A stretch of DNA of 14,707 bases, from positions 1 through 14,707 of the forward strand of contig CAMVPV010000002.1 in NCBI GenBank assembly GCA_947169455.1, written 5' to 3'. Source of the DNA: an uncultured Clostridia bacterium (GTDB taxonomy: Bacteria; Bacillota_A; Clostridia; Oscillospirales; Ruminococcaceae). Shown in pieces: positions 13,950-14,707 of the stretch (within the stretch, counting starts at the first letter, position 1; every line of letters starts with the position of its first letter). A model generated the notes under the pieces. It saw only the letters and a list, made by a program, of their open reading frames with translations. It was not told where the DNA came from and searched no databases. A program made the translations under genes and the position numbers.

Positions 13950-14707
13950 TCACACTATCCGCCGGAACTGCTTTTCGAGCTCGCGCTTTTTCAGACGGAA
14001 CATCACGGGTCGCCCGTGCGGGCAGTAGCGTATGCTCTCGTCGCGGAACAGACGGTCGATTATCGCAGTCAGCTCTGCGGGGGAATTGCGGTCGTTCGCA
14101 CGCACGGACGCCTTGCAGGCGATGCTGTGCAGCATATCATCGAGTACCTCGGGCATGGGGTCATTGCGACCCTCCGCGAGCTTCTGAGCGAGCTCGCATA
14201 CGATATCGCCCGCATCGCACACATCGAGTATCGTCGGTATGCCTGTTACCGTGATCTCGGGCGGCTCATGGAGCTCTACCGAAAAACCGAGCTCCGCTGT
14301 TTTTTCCCTGTGATCGGCAAGCGCTTCGTACTGGTCGTATTCAAGGCGGATATCCACCGGCGCGAGGAGCATCTGACAGCTCAGCTTTTCCTCGCCGGAG
14401 CGCAGCTTCTCAAAATTGATGCGCTCGTGGGCGGCGTGCTTGTCGATGAAGATGACGTCGTCACCCGCTTCCGCGATGATATACGTGCGGAACACCTCTC
14501 CTATGAAACGGTACGGCACATCCGCACGCGGAGCAGGAGATACCGGCGCGGGCGCGGGCGGTGCTTCGCGCTTAGCTTCAAACGAATTTCCGCTGATATA
14601 CTTGTAATCGGTGCGCGGCGGAGCGGGGGGGAGTTCTTCTATCGGAACAGGCACAGCGGGCGTGACAGGCTTTTCTCCCTGTGTGTCCGCATTCACAGCG
14701 ATATTAT
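13950..14707 (-). CDS. mutL: DNA mismatch repair protein MutL, C-terminal part, 5' end outside window
   Basis: About 252 C-terminal residues are present; the frame is open to the right edge. After a proline-rich linker comes the dimerisation/endonuclease domain: YRFIGEVFRTYII, then DKHAAHERINFE. This matches the metal-binding DQHA(x)2E(x)4E endonuclease motif with Q replaced by K. Further motifs are ACKASVRAND, CPHGRPV and a terminal QFRR. These indicate a nicking MutL as in bacteria lacking MutH. MutL couples mismatch recognition by MutS to strand incision. The ATPase N-terminus must lie beyond position 14707. It converges on the cassette across the hairpin at 13892-13930. Confidence 0.96.
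   Translation of the reverse strand, partial: NIAVNADTQGEKPVTPAVPVPIEELPPAPPRTDYKYISGNSFEAKREAPPAPAPVSPAPRADVPYRFIGEVFRTYIIAEAGDDVIFIDKHAAHERINFEKLRSGEEKLSCQMLLAPVDIRLEYDQYEALADHREKTAELGFSVELHEPPEITVTGIPTILDVCDAGDIVCELAQKLAEGRNDPMPEVLDDMLHSIACKASVRANDRNSPAELTAIIDRLFRDESIRYCPHGRPVMFRLKKRELEKQFRRIV

Overview
The window looks like chromosome of a Gram-positive gut-type clostridium, most likely in the Oscillospirales (Ruminococcus-like). I infer this from the gene set and order (ftsY, rdgB, yhbY, nadD, yqeK, rsfS), the GGAGG ribosome sites, the GC-rich coding DNA that nevertheless uses ATA heavily for isoleucine, and textbook sigma-A promoters. Species cannot be decided from the sequence alone. 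There are no rRNA or tRNA genes, insertion sequences, CRISPR arrays or phage genes, and no gene-free stretch longer than about 160 bases.

Left block (1-4842, minus strand): a tightly packed housekeeping operon read leftward from a near-perfect promoter at 4882-4910. It encodes the SRP receptor FtsY, the nucleotide-pool-cleaning pyrophosphatase RdgB, the ribosome-assembly protein YhbY, the NAD synthesis enzyme NadD, the HD phosphohydrolase YqeK, the ribosome silencing factor RsfS and a partial NAD-dependent epimerase-like protein. Several genes overlap by 4 bases (ATGA or GTGA). FtsY and YhbY carry unusual charged C-terminal tails, and RdgB appears to lack a central beta strand.

Middle block (4955-13875, plus strand): a divergently transcribed cassette starting from its own strong promoter. 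In order it encodes an unrecognised 229-residue protein, a SWIM zinc-finger protein, a HEAT-like helical protein, a MoxR-family AAA+ ATPase, a DUF5682 protein (ChaN/EreA/TraB-like signature), a VWA-domain protein and a DUF3237-like protein. The SWIM/MoxR/DUF5682/VWA core matches, from memory, the set encoded by E. coli yehL-yehM-yehP-yehQ and by actinobacterial operons that also carry DUF5691. Its biological function is, to my knowledge, unknown. It resembles MoxR-VWA chaperone or conflict-type systems, in which an ATPase and a metal-dependent VWA adaptor remodel or license a third component. The VWA gene is interrupted by one in-frame TAG codon at 12675-12677, with the reading frame fully conserved on both sides.

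Right end (13892-14707): a 13-bp-stem hairpin probably terminates transcription between the cassette and the convergent mutL gene. Only the C-terminal part of mutL, the endonuclease/dimerisation domain, is in the window. The cassette therefore sits between two minus-strand housekeeping loci and faces the opposite way, as expected of an accessory module, although its composition resembles that of its neighbours.
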